64,000 bases of DNA from Daucus carota subsp. sativus (taxonomy: Eukaryota > Streptophyta > Magnoliopsida > Apiales > Apiaceae), in contig NC_030385.2 of assembly GCF_001625215.2 (NCBI RefSeq), positions 9,665,135 to 9,729,134 of the forward strand. Reading direction: 5' to 3'. Made by a program: the position numbers and the translations under genes. The notes under the pieces were generated by a model. That model was given only the letters and a program-made list of their open reading frames with translations. It was not told the DNA's origin and did not search any database. Shown in pieces: positions 23,270-33,954 of the stretch (the first letter of the stretch is position 1; every line of letters begins with the position of its first letter).

Positions 23270-23338
23270 TTTTTTTTAACGTAGGAACCCGCAGCCGCTA
23301 CCCTTCGGGTGCGCACCGGGTAAACCCACGAGCCCCTG
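23270..23338 (-). mobile_element. SINE-like fragment
   Basis: On the - strand: GGGGCTCGTGGGTTTACCC, then GGTGCGCACCCGAAGGGTAG, then CGGCTGCGGGTTCC, ending in a short A run. GC-rich, tRNA-related-looking heads of this kind occur in plant SINEs. Only about 70 bp is present and no target duplication is clear. Confidence 0.4.
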
Positions 23339-23528
23339 AACTCATATATTTTTTGTTAGTTGTATGTATTTTATATTCATATTCGAAAGTATATTTTCCT
23401 ATTTTTTTTTATCAAAATTTGGAATTCAGTTTAAGTGAATTACGCAAACAGCTAGAGATGTTCAAACTCAATATGAAAAAATTGAATTTGAACCTATAAC
23501 AAATATAAGTGCTTTAACTTATTTAAAT

Positions 23529-23574
23529 GTAATTCAAACTTTCCCCTGACAAAAAAAAAGTAATTCAAACTTTC
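23529..23574 (+). mobile_element. Micro-retroposon: CCCTGAC plus poly(A) between a 15-bp TSD
   Basis: GTAATTCAAACTTTC occurs at 23529-23543 and 23560-23574. The 16 bases between are CCCTGAC and nine A. This is the forward-strand equivalent of the poly(T) insertions at 21808 and 28531. Confidence 0.7.
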
Positions 23575-25324
23575 TAAAAACCGGGTAAGAGAAAAAATAA
23601 CTTGTTTTTTAATCGCTAACAAAATTTTAAAAATTTGAAATGAACAAGGATGACAATTGACAAGTCTCCCATTTCCAGTGATTTTGTAGAGAAATCTCAA
23701 CTTGGCGCGCCGAGAGAGTTTAGATCGAGTATTTATAGGTGTGCTGGGCTGGATAAAAGTTTCAGATATATACCACCAGCTGCGAGGACTAGCAACCCTC
23801 GCTGATTTCATAGGTTGTTTCATCTTGTGTAGTGATAGAGCCACTTGTGTTGGGATGTTACTATTATTTAATAAAATCTAAAATGCCATATCCGTATATA
23901 TTTCTGGCCTCTAGCTTCTGCCTTCAAAATTTTAGTACACAAAAAGTATAAGACCTAATAAAATATAATTTCCATCCTTACTGTAGTTAGATAACAGAAG
24001 ACTTATTCTTACAAGATTGTAGTCAAGGAGACTTTCACAAGTTATCACATACATATACACGATGTCACGATGTCATCTCTGCATAATTCATCCAAATATG
24101 CAAACAACGTTACAACGTAGCCCAGAAAAAGTCAAAGAGTCCTGTATATTAACAATTATTGACAGGGGTACCAGAAACACCCTCAACTAGTTACAGTATT
24201 ATAAATTATTACTGGTTGGTGGATTGGCCAGGGTACATTCAACCAGCTCCCGGCACAAACGAAAGTAATCTGATGAAACACGAATTTATTTATGTGGGGA
24301 TTGATGTACTAGATATGGTTACAACTAATCTGATAATAACATATGAGCAAATTTGGGACTTTTAATCCATTATAACTTTGTTGATAAATTGATAATCGTA
24401 CAAGAAATCCAAATCCAAGTGTTATCGTTGGCAAGTTTGCATGGAATACCGATCGACCAGTTGCTCATCTTCTTCTCGATGATGCTCACCTTTGGGTGCA
24501 GTTGATTGATACATTTGTTTTGTGATGCAAATTAAACTTTCATAGGAACAAAACAAAACAACTTCTATTTTTTTTTATTTTCAAAAAAATAATTTCTATT
24601 TATTTTACGATGGATTTAATTTCTTCGAAAGCAAATTAGAGACGCTATTCATCTCTAAACTATATAATTTTTCCAAAGATTCTCCGTATCTCTACAATGC
24701 CTAGAAGCAGTAGGATCACAGACAACTATAAATGATTCACAAACCCAGCTTCGATTGTAATATCAAATGGCTTTTTAGTTGTCAAAAATAAATATTTTGA
24801 ATCCAATTCTGTTATTATCTCGATATAATTCGTCAGATCAAAAAGTGAATTAAATTTGATATTTTTAGATTAATTCGAATGTCTTCAAGTCTGTTTCATC
24901 CTATTCAAATTATTGGTTTATTTTTTACTCTTTATAGTCGAATTGAAACATAATACTTTTTTCAATATTTAAAAAACTAAAAATAAATATTAAAAAAAAT
25001 ATTAAATATACTTTTCGTTCATATTTTTTTGCAATAAGTTATAGTGATGTTATATATTATATACAAATCTTAATTACAAGATAATAAACTTAATTAGAAA
25101 AGGTCAAAATCAACTGGTAATATCAAAGTGGTAATGTATCTCGGGCACAAAGATTGTCACATATGTACTCTAGAGCATGCATAAAATTTTGAGAATGATT
25201 TACACGAATAAAATGTATTCATAGAGTATTCTAATTTACCACGTATCATCCATGTTAGAAGTAAAAACAAACGTATCAACAATATCAACCATAGCTTCTA
25301 ATCATTTCTCACTAAAAATACAAC
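23575..25324. other. Intergenic region between BBE-like copies 1 and 2
   Basis: No gene is supported. ORFs at 23494-23844 (-) and 24159-24365 (+) are short and lack family features. From about 25200 on, the sequence begins to match the promoter of copy 3 (AGTAAAAACAAACGTAT is shared). Confidence 0.45.
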
Positions 25325-25332
25325 TATATATA
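25325..25332 (+). promoter_or_regulatory. TATA box of BBE-like gene 2
   Basis: CTATATATAGCGAC, 66 bp before the ATG. The context matches the copy 3 promoter (CTATAAATAGCGAC, then GTTGAAAATC, then ACAAACAA.TCATA before ATGAAG). Confidence 0.75.
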
Positions 25333-25390
25333 GCGACTATTAACATAAGGTTGAAAATCATAACATACCACAAACAAACAAATCATAGAC

Positions 25391-27031
25391 ATGAAGGAAA
25401 CCAGTTTTTCCATAACTTATTCTTCACTTGTTTTCCTCGTATCAGTTCTTCTGCTCCTTCCTTTGTCAACTGCCGAAGATTATCCTGGCCAGGCATTCAT
25501 CGAGTGCCTCATTTTTCGAACTAATGCATCAGTTACGAATGTCACGTACACCCCTAACAATGCTTCTTACGAGCCCATATACGAATTCTCTCTGAGAAAT
25601 CCCCGGTTTAATAACTCCGACAGGCTGAAGCCTCAAGTCATTGTCACGCCAGTATCCGAATCCCAAGTCCAAGCCGTGGTTCGATGCGCGCAGCAGAACC
25701 ACTTGAGGATTCGGACTAGGAGTGGTGGCCATGATTTTGAGGGTCTTTCGTATAGTAGCACGTATGATATTCCGTTTGTGTTACTCGATATGATTAATCT
25801 TCGAAATGTTAGTGTTAATGCTACGGCTAGAACAGCCACGATTGGCGCTGGTGCTACGCTGGGTGAAGTTTACTACTGGATTTACAGAGCAAGCGGTACG
25901 CTTGCGTTCCCTGCTGGTGTCTGGTCTACTGTGGGAGCTACTGGACTTATTTGTGGTGGCGGATATGGTGTGCTGCGTCGTAAATATGGTTTCGCTGCAG
26001 ACAATGTCCTCAACGTTCGGATTGTCGATGTTTATGGAAACATTCTTGATAGAGAATCAATGGGTGAAGATCTTTTTTGGGCTCTTAGAGGCGGTAGTTG
26101 TTCCAGCTTCGGTGTTGTTTTGTCATGGGAGCTCAATTTAGTTGAAGTTCCTCAAACAGTTGCGATTTTCAATATTTTTCGAACATTAGAACAGAACGCT
26201 ACGCAAATGATCCTTCCGTTTCAAACAGTTGCGCGGAACCTACCTTATGAAGTTGATCTTAGAGTCCGTATTAGTACAATTTTAAGCAACACGAGTGCTC
26301 GACCCGATAACAAAACAGTTCAGCTAACATTCACAAGTGTATATCTTGGTCCAGCAGATGAACTATATCGGATCGTTAATACAAGTCTACCCGAGATAGG
26401 GCTATTGAGATCAGACGTTCAAGATGTCACTTGGATTCAAGCTGTAATGATTGGCTCATTTTTTCCCCTATTCGACGAAGCTCCCACTCCGGAAGATTTG
26501 CTTGACAGAACATTCTTAGCTGATATTCCTACTAAAGCAAAATCGGATTTCGTGAGAGCGCCTATTTCAGAACAGGGCATAAATGGGCTGTGGGATAAGC
26601 TTCTAGAGGTTGAACCGGGCGACACAACCGTTATCTTTACACCATACGGAGGAGTTCTGGACGAGTATCCGGAATCAGCTATTCCATTCCCGAATAGGAA
26701 TGGAACATTGTACATGGTTTACATGAGGGTGCTTTGGGTTGGGAACACAACACAGAAACTTGAATGGATTAGAAGCTTATACGAATACTTGAGGCCTTAT
26801 GTTTCGAGCAATCCACGAAGAGCGTATTATAACTATAATGATCTTGATCTGGGATTGAACAATGCAATAGGTCCAATCAACTATTTCAATGCTAGTAGAT
26901 GGGGAAGATCCTACTTCAACAATAATTTTATGAGATTGGTTGCTGTGAAGACGCAGGTTGATCCTCTAAACTTCTTCCGACACGAGCAAAGTATCCCTCC
27001 CTTTTCGCTCGCTATGTTCTCAGATATGTGA
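25391..27031 (+). CDS. BBE-like FAD-linked oxidoreductase, copy 2 (546 aa)
   Basis: Intronless. Signal peptide of about 28 residues (hydrophobic VFLVSVLLLLPLSTA), so it should enter the secretory pathway; N-glycosylation sequons such as NAS, NVT, NVS and NTT are frequent. C39 and C99 are the expected disulfide pair. The FAD domain contains RTRSGGHDFEGLSY with H114 for the histidyl bond, and GVWSTVGATGLICGGGYG with W178 in the cysteinyl position and C188 ten residues later. The BBE C-terminal domain carries AYYNYNDLDLG and NFFRHEQSIPPF. The final residues (SDM) resemble those of copies 1 and 3 (QDM and SDM). The DNA is nearly identical to copy 3 over the FAD domain but not at the signal peptide, suggesting recent duplication or conversion. 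Reaction and substrate unknown. Confidence 0.95.
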   Translation: MKETSFSITYSSLVFLVSVLLLLPLSTAEDYPGQAFIECLIFRTNASVTNVTYTPNNASYEPIYEFSLRNPRFNNSDRLKPQVIVTPVSESQVQAVVRCAQQNHLRIRTRSGGHDFEGLSYSSTYDIPFVLLDMINLRNVSVNATARTATIGAGATLGEVYYWIYRASGTLAFPAGVWSTVGATGLICGGGYGVLRRKYGFAADNVLNVRIVDVYGNILDRESMGEDLFWALRGGSCSSFGVVLSWELNLVEVPQTVAIFNIFRTLEQNATQMILPFQTVARNLPYEVDLRVRISTILSNTSARPDNKTVQLTFTSVYLGPADELYRIVNTSLPEIGLLRSDVQDVTWIQAVMIGSFFPLFDEAPTPEDLLDRTFLADIPTKAKSDFVRAPISEQGINGLWDKLLEVEPGDTTVIFTPYGGVLDEYPESAIPFPNRNGTLYMVYMRVLWVGNTTQKLEWIRSLYEYLRPYVSSNPRRAYYNYNDLDLGLNNAIGPINYFNASRWGRSYFNNNFMRLVAVKTQVDPLNFFRHEQSIPPFSLAMFSDM

Positions 27032-28122
27032 TGCAGATGATAATATTCCAGATTCAATTACTAAATAAAACATATCGATTTCGACCATCACAATATCTAC
27101 TTCATTCAGATCCAAATGCATCAGCGTTTCTTAACTAAGATTGCGCATAGATTATATAGGTGGTTTAGTTGACATTTAAATAACAGCAAGTTCAAATTTC
27201 TAGAAAATATATAAAATTAAGACTATTTGTCTATTTGTTTAACAAAAGTAAAGGAACCGTAATTTTCATGGAGTTGTGGTTGTGGATGCTCACAAAACAT
27301 GAGAAACTAGTTACTCATTACGCCTTGTTACTTGCACTTAAACCAAACACAAATATTATCTGCTGATTTATTATGATTTGCAATAATAATTTCAAATTAT
27401 ATTGGAAACAACTTTCCATTTCCGTGGTTAATCAAACTAGCACTTAATGAATAATGATAACATTAAATCATTTCGCCATTAAGTAAATTAACCAGGAAGC
27501 ACTCTTTAAATATATATAAATTAAAAGAAAAATGTACTCCAATATTCTGCCTCAGTTTGGACGACGGAAGTAGAAGCAATAAGAAATCATGAGAAATAAC
27601 TTGAAAGTAGAAAATACTAGATTTTCTTTACAACTTCTACTTCTTTTCTACACATATTAATAACTTATATTTATTAATTTACTCCTCACTTTTACTTAAG
27701 TCACTTCTTTTAAGACAATCAGAACGATATTCTCAAAAAATTATTTAATAATTTCACAATATCATTACTTATTAATTAATTGTCTAATTTTATATCTTAA
27801 ATTACATTATCCCAAAAATATCGTAAATATAGAAGTTTAAAAGAGAAAAGAGAACCGTGAGTTTTCAGTGCCAACTCTCTTTTTTCATATGTAGTTTTTC
27901 CTCGTCTTTCCTTCTTTTTTCAAAAAAAATTCGGCTGAATAGTGAGAAGAAGTTGATTTTTTAATATAATAAATAATGGATTCAAATGAGAAGCCGTCCT
28001 GAAATCAAAAGTTGCAGAGCGCACTTCTTCCAACACCTAAAGCCACCGTTGTTCATCAAGAATGTTCTATGTACAATAACTTCTGACGTAGAAATTAGGT
28101 CATGCAGTTAATAATATACTTA
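27032..28122. other. Spacer downstream of BBE-like gene 2
   Basis: AT-rich with no ORF of note. About 27540-27970 contains AGTAGAAG/CTTCTAC words in both orientations, suggesting an old hAT-like MITE without clear ends. Confidence 0.35.
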
Positions 28123-28356
28123 CTCCCTCCGTCCCATCAGATAGTTTACATTCACTGTTTGCACGCATTTTGAGGCTCTTATAAAGGATATGTCAATAAT
28201 ATTTTTTAAAATTATTTTTTTCTGAATAAAAGTTTAGACATCAAACTTTTTTTCATGATTTTTTAAAAACAGTTATATATAATGTAAGTATACTTTATAA
28301 GAGTTTTAAAATGGGTGCCAAAAAGTAACGTAAAAAACCTGGTGGGACGGAGGGAG
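28123..28356. mobile_element. Stowaway-type MITE
   Basis: CTCCCTCCGTCCCA at the left, TGGGACGGAGGGAG at the right, TA on both sides. Non-coding interior. Confidence 0.9.
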
Positions 28357-28530
28357 TATTATTTTAAAATTTTGGTTATATTTGTCGCGAAATATATTTT
28401 ACGGATGATTTTATCTATACTTTGTATTAAAAAAAAACAAAGTAACAAGCACATGAAATTAAATATTTATTTGATGTTTTCCTTTCCTGAAATACGGAAT
28501 ATTTTGGCAAAGAAATATCTTTGAAAAATA

Positions 28531-28569
28531 GATCTAATGTTTTTTTTTTTTTTTTACAAGGATCTAATG
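28531..28569 (-). mobile_element. Micro-retroposon: poly(T) between a 9-bp repeat
   Basis: GATCTAATG at 28531-28539 and 28561-28569 flank 16 T and ACAAG. On the - strand this is CTTGT plus poly(A), the same design as 21808-21866. The shorter duplication makes it less certain. Confidence 0.55.
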
Positions 28570-29480
28570 CTTTCTTAATCCTTAATGTTTGGAAGTATAC
28601 TAATGTTATTTTAATATTTTAACTCGGCCAATTCAACATTCTAATTATTCCAATTAGCCCTAATATCAAAAAAGATATATAACGGATGGACAAAAGTGAC
28701 ATTTCATGCTCGTGAGGTTTAAAAAGTTAAAATACACTGTATTCTTCGGTGATTAAAAAAACAAGCAAACTATTTTTAGAGGTTAAAAGTAATGAGCAAA
28801 TTATATCTTCGTTAATAATTGTCAAGTTTAACCTGAATTACATACTGTACTGTATTTTGACTTCATATTGAAACATATCGAATATTTGGAAGGTTGAATT
28901 ATCCGAGTTTAAATATTGAGGTGGTATCAGTAACACCATCAAACATTGAGGATTAATAGAAACATATATATAGTTTAAAAAGTAAGATAAATACTTGGAA
29001 AACGACTTCATTATTTTGAATGATGAAATAATCTAATCCCATTGTCCTCAAAGAAAATCTTGAATTGGATTCTAAATTAACATGTTACAGATTTTCATTA
29101 TATTTTCTTGTCGTCAAACGATGGAAAATATTTTTTATAAATGTTTTTTCTGGAAATATTATTTTCAAACACATATTCTATCTCTCAAAAAAAAATATTT
29201 CAAGAATATATATTTTAAATCAAATTATATAATTTTTTGACAAACAGATAATATGATTAAGAGCATCTTCAAGGGAGATTTGTAACATAGTTATCTACAA
29301 TCATTAGCTATACTCGTATTGTAAAAAAATTTCTAAGAGGGAAGACATGTGTTTCAAGGAGGTTATGTATAATTCTGATCAAGTAAAATTACACATAAAA
29401 AGTACATTGATTCAACAAATATAACAGATCAAATATGATTTTTTATATTTTTTTTACTAATTTGTGAATGATTGAAGTGT
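28570..29480. other. AT-rich spacer
   Basis: No gene. A GAGCATCTTCAAGGGAG word at about 29262 resembles one end of a Tourist-type MITE, but I could not find its partner. Confidence 0.35.
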
Positions 29481-29489
29481 TTAAAATTT

Positions 29490-30187
29490 GGGTCCTGTTC
29501 CCTGACAACTGATTGTCAGGGAACAGTTATGTAACAATCTGTTTCTCAGCCGTTGGATCGACGATCCAACGGCTGAGACAAAAAGAAATTTTTTTAACGT
29601 TCCGCGCATATTATACGCGGATAGCTGGGGGCTCCGCGTTATTTTTACGCGGATACATCAGAGCTCCAAGATCCAAACACATCTCTCGCTGCAAGCTGTC
29701 CTGCGACACCAACTCGCCACCACCGATTGCGCCGCTGTTCAACCCCCAATCAATCGTGACTACAAGCTTTGAACCCACTTCATCCTTCTTTCAGCCCCAT
29801 TACGTTACCCACAGCTCCAGCAATATATCACCGCCGCGAAATCAACGCAAACCACCGCCATTAACAGCCTCCGTTTTCAAGTAGTCAACCATAATCACAT
29901 CAATATATACACACACGATTAACCCACTCCGGCTTCGTTTCTATCTCCGTCGCCAGCTCAGCGGCTCAGCAGTGATGGGCAAGAACAGAGGGTGAAGGGA
30001 GGTCGAAGTGTATGTATAGGTCAGTCCGCGTAAAATAACCGCGGATCCGTTGCCTTCCGCTGAAAATATACGCGGATCGATTAAAATTTTTTCTTTTATC
30101 ATAGCCGTTGGATCGATGATCCAACGACTGGGAAGCAGTGTGTTACATAACTGTTCCCTGACAATCAGTTGTCAGGGAACAAGACCC
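29490..30187. mobile_element. MULE with ~130-bp TIRs and a GC-richer interior
   Basis: Termini GGGTCCTGTTCCCTGACAAC and its complement continue for about 130 bp with few mismatches. A perfect 9-bp duplication TTAAAATTT flanks it (29481-29489, 30188-30196). Each TIR contains two hairpins (CCCTGACAACTGATTGTCAGGG and GCCGTTGGATC..GATCCAACGGC) and ACGCGGAT words. The interior (29640-30000) is GC-richer than its surroundings and carries an open + strand frame to 29884 rich in S and P, which may be a captured gene fragment (Pack-MULE). It ends 174 bp before the TATA box of BBE-like gene 3. Confidence 0.9.
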
Positions 30188-30361
30188 TTAAAATTTTATA
30201 TATTTTCTAAACATGCCAAATAAATGTCTGATATAGCTAAAATGTATAGTAAAATTTGTATTGATTGATAGAGTGTCCTAATTAACCACGTCTACAAAGT
30301 AAAAACAAACGTATGAAAAACTCCAACTTCGGCAGCTTATATTTTTCTCACCTAGATCAAC

Positions 30362-30369
30362 TATAAATA
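30362..30369 (+). promoter_or_regulatory. TATA box of BBE-like gene 3
   Basis: CTATAAATAGCGACC, 66 bp upstream of the ATG, at the same spacing as in copy 2 and in a conserved promoter context. Confidence 0.75.
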
Positions 30370-30427
30370 GCGACCCCTTACACAATGTTGAAAATCGAAA
30401 CTCACCACCAACAAACAAGTCATAAAT

Positions 30428-32074
30428 ATGAAGGCAGCCAGAGCTCCCACTTCACTAACTCATTTTTCACTTGTTTTCCTCAGCTCATTTCATCTGCTCT
30501 TTTCATTTTCAGCTGCCGAACATTATCCTGGTCAGGCATTCATTCAGTGCCTCATCTTTCAATCAAATGACTCCATTGCTAATGTCGTCTACTCTCCTAA
30601 CAATGCTTCATACGAACAAATTTACGAATTTTCGCTACGAAATCCTCGGCTTAATAACTCGAACCGGCTCCAGCCTCAAGTCATTGTGACGCCAGTATCC
30701 GAATCTCAAGTCCAAGCTGTGGTTCGATGCGCCCAACAGAACCACTTGAGGATTCGGACTAGGAGCGGCGGCCATGATTTTGAGGGTCTTTCGTATAGTA
30801 GCACGTATGATATTCCGTTTGTGTTACTCGATATGATTAATCTTCGAAATGTTAGTGTTAATGCGACTGCTAGAACAGCCACGATTGGCGCTGGTGCTAC
30901 GCTGGGTGAAGTTTACTACTGGATTTACAGAGCCAGTGGTACGCTTGCTTTCCCTGCTGGTGTCTGGTCTACTGTGGGTGCTACTGGACTTATATGTGGT
31001 GGCGGATATGGTGTGCTGCGTCGTAAATATGGTTTCGCTGCAGACAATGTTCTGAACGTTCGGATAGTCGATGTTTATGGAAATATTCTTGATAGAGAAT
31101 CAATGGGTGAGGATCTTTTTTGGGCTTTAAGAGGTGGCGGCTGTTCTAGCTTCGGAGTTGTTTTGTCTTGGGAGCTGAATCTAGTTGAAGTTCCGGAAAC
31201 AGTTGCGATTTTCAATATCTCTCGAACACTAGAACAGAACGCTACGCAAATGATTCTCCCGTTCCAAACAGTTGCGCGAAATCTACCCGTTGAAGTTGAT
31301 CTCAGAGTCCTTATGAGTACAACTATAAGCAACACAAGTGTTCGACCAGATAACAAAACAGTTCGGCTATCATTCACGAGTACATATCTCGGTCCAGCAG
31401 ATGAATTATATAAAATTATTGATAAAAATTTACCGGAGATAGGGTTATTGAGGTCGGACATTCAAGATGTCAGTTGGATTCAAGCAATAATGCAGGGCTC
31501 ATTTTTCCCACTATTCGACGAAGCTCCCACTCCGGAAGATTTGCTTGACAGAACATTCTTAGCTGATATTCCTTTTAAAGGAAAATCAGATTTCGTGAGA
31601 GAACCTATATCTGAACAAGGCATAAATGGGCTGTGGGATAAGCTTCTAGAAGTTGGACCAGGTGAAACAACTCTCGTCTTTACACCATACGGAGGAGTTT
31701 TGGACGAGTACCTGGAATCTGCGATTCCATTCCCGAATAGGAATGGAACATTGTACATGGTTTACATGAGGGTGCTTTGGGTTGGGAACACAACACAGAA
31801 ACTTGAATGGATTAGAAGCTTATACGGATACTTGAGGCCTTATGTTTCGAGGAATCCACGAAGGGCGTATTATAATTATAATGATCTTGATCTGGGAATG
31901 AACAATGCAAGAGGTCCTATCAATTATATCACAGCCAGGAGATGGGGAAGGTCCTACTTCAACAATAATTTTATGAGACTGGTTGGCGTGAAGACGCGGG
32001 TTGATCCTCTAAACTTCTTCAGGCACGAGCAAAGTATCCCTCCCTTTTCGCTGGCTATGGTCTCAGATATGTGA
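30428..32074 (+). CDS. BBE-like FAD-linked oxidoreductase, copy 3 (548 aa)
   Basis: Intronless. N-terminal signal peptide of about 30 residues (FSLVFLSSFHLLFSFSAA). C41 and C101 form the expected disulfide. H116 in RTRSGGHDFEGLSY is the FAD attachment residue; W180 occupies the position of the second, cysteinyl attachment, and C190 follows in LICGGGYG. The remainder follows copy 2 closely, including RRKYGFAADNVLNVRIVDV, the ALRGG segment (GGGCSSFG rather than GGSCSSFG), PFPNRNGTLYMVYMRVLW, and the C-terminal NFFRHEQSIPPF. Differences from copy 2 concentrate in the signal peptide and in residues 255-400. The broken copy at 62.8 kb matches this gene best. Probably secreted or vacuolar; substrate unknown. 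Confidence 0.95.
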   Translation: MKAARAPTSLTHFSLVFLSSFHLLFSFSAAEHYPGQAFIQCLIFQSNDSIANVVYSPNNASYEQIYEFSLRNPRLNNSNRLQPQVIVTPVSESQVQAVVRCAQQNHLRIRTRSGGHDFEGLSYSSTYDIPFVLLDMINLRNVSVNATARTATIGAGATLGEVYYWIYRASGTLAFPAGVWSTVGATGLICGGGYGVLRRKYGFAADNVLNVRIVDVYGNILDRESMGEDLFWALRGGGCSSFGVVLSWELNLVEVPETVAIFNISRTLEQNATQMILPFQTVARNLPVEVDLRVLMSTTISNTSVRPDNKTVRLSFTSTYLGPADELYKIIDKNLPEIGLLRSDIQDVSWIQAIMQGSFFPLFDEAPTPEDLLDRTFLADIPFKGKSDFVREPISEQGINGLWDKLLEVGPGETTLVFTPYGGVLDEYLESAIPFPNRNGTLYMVYMRVLWVGNTTQKLEWIRSLYGYLRPYVSRNPRRAYYNYNDLDLGMNNARGPINYITARRWGRSYFNNNFMRLVGVKTRVDPLNFFRHEQSIPPFSLAMVSDM

Positions 32075-32196
32075 GTTGGATGATCATACTGCCGCTTGAT
32101 TATTAACTAAATAAAACATGCATATTATTGATACACATATATTTGCTCTTGTTTGGTGTACGTGTCACATTCGATATTCAAGAACAGTAATTACAC

Positions 32197-32450
32197 CGGG
32201 CCGTTTGGGTGAGTTTAAAATAACTGCTTCTTGCTTGAAATAAATAAATGGAGTAGAAGTTAGAAGCAAGATAAGACTTATAAGTGATTAAAGTGTTTGG
32301 GAAATAAGTAGAAGATCTTAAACAAAAACTAGCATTCCTACCTTTTTATAAGTGCTTCTTGATTTTTTTACATAAACGATACAAATAAGTGCTTATAACT
32401 TATAAATCGAGAAACCCGGCTTAAACGTGGCTGCCAAACACCCGCTACAT
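32197..32450. mobile_element. hAT-like MITE (GTTTGGG family), copy 2
   Basis: GGCCGTTTGGGTGAGTTTAA at the left and an imperfect complement (AAACGTGGCTGCCAAACACC) at the right. Interior AAGTGCTT/TTATAACTTATAA words match 17984-18222 in the opposite orientation. Confidence 0.6.
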
Positions 32451-32792
32451 TTTAATATCAGTGATGGTAAGAATATGGCTGATGTTACCTTTGGGATAGG
32501 TTATCCTTTCCTTTTTCGGCGAATAGAGCACAAATTCAAATATCTGTCCCTATATTTTGCTATAAAATATATTAGTAATTAGTATATTTAGAATATGAAC
32601 ATAAACAATAATAACAAATAGAATGATCAATAACAAATAGAGTAAAAAATGAACTAATTTTTAAACCAAAATAGAAGTAGAACAAAACATTAAACATATA
32701 AATACACATAATATATATTATAAATATTATGAACATATACACAGAGAAGAAAAATTTATTTTTGAGAGGAAAATGTTAGATTCCCCAATCGT

Positions 32793-33027
32793 GTGGCAAT
32801 ATCAGACACGGCCCGAACTCGACCCAACCCGCAACTCGATTTACTGAAACAAAATCTAAAAAGTGACCCGAAAATCACCTGATTAACCCGAAATGACCCG
32901 AAATTAGAATTTCATTTCTAGTAACTTCAATTTTCAGTTTTATTCAATTTTAAGTGATTTTATCTTGACCCGAAATCGACCCAATTGATGACACGAACCC
33001 CATCCGTTACCCGAAATTGCCACCCCG
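32793..33027. repeat. GACCCGAA-rich inverted-repeat remnant
   Basis: GTGGCAATATC at the left and GAAATTGCCAC at the right are near-complementary; between them AACCCGAAA/GACCCGAAAT words recur. It is similar in kind to 10438-10935. No target duplication was found. Confidence 0.45.
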
Positions 33028-33800
33028 TCTCCAAAAACTGTTCCCAGATTATTTTCCCAAATCCAAGTGGCAATGGACAATTGCTTACTCTCACAAAATT
33101 AAAAGTAGCTATATGTCTCCCACGTCATTTGAGAACAAATTTTGAAGTATGTAAGCATTATCCTTTTTGAAATATGCTATAAAGAGATTCTGATGCCAGC
33201 TTTGCAAACAGTGTTATTAAAAGAAACTATATGTCTACATCTCTCCACCGGTGTTAAAGGAAAATATGTCAATAGCTTTACAGAATTCAGCGAATTATTA
33301 TTTTAAATTGTAAACACTATGGATTGTACAACACCACAAACTAAAGTAAAGAGAATTGATTGAATCGTGACAATTATTTTAAGTGTTTCTTGTATGTGTT
33401 TTCAATGTTTTTAATGTGTCTAATGTTTGTGACCATTAAATATATACACATTGAATATGGAAAAAATTGACGCCGTTCACATTCTTCACATTCTGACATT
33501 CTGACAGACACCCGATTTTAGTAGTCAAAGTCATTTAAGTTTCATTTATTTAAATAATAACAATAATAATATTGTTATCTTAATTAACAATGCCCACATG
33601 AATAACAATGGACAGTTACATCTAAAATTAGATATTTCATAATAAATAATCAACAACTTTGAACTTACCTTAGTTCCTATTTATTGGATTAACAAGCCAA
33701 TCACTGAGTATGTTAAATTAACGGGCCGGTACCCACACACACATATATATGAATTTGAAATAAGATACATGTTTTCTAACACAATCTTAAGTAATATATG

Positions 33801-33807
<7 letters not shown>
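33028..33807. other. Spacer, nothing recognised
   Basis: AT-rich, no ORF or repeat of note. Confidence 0.4.

Positions 33808-33895
<88 letters not shown>
33808..33895. repeat. (AT)n microsatellite
   Basis: About 88 bases of uninterrupted AT dinucleotide. Confidence 0.95.
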
Positions 33896-33897
<2 letters not shown>

Positions 33898-33954
33898 GAA
33901 AGTCAACATGAACAAAATATCAATATATATTTACGGACACTCTTTGTAATCTAC

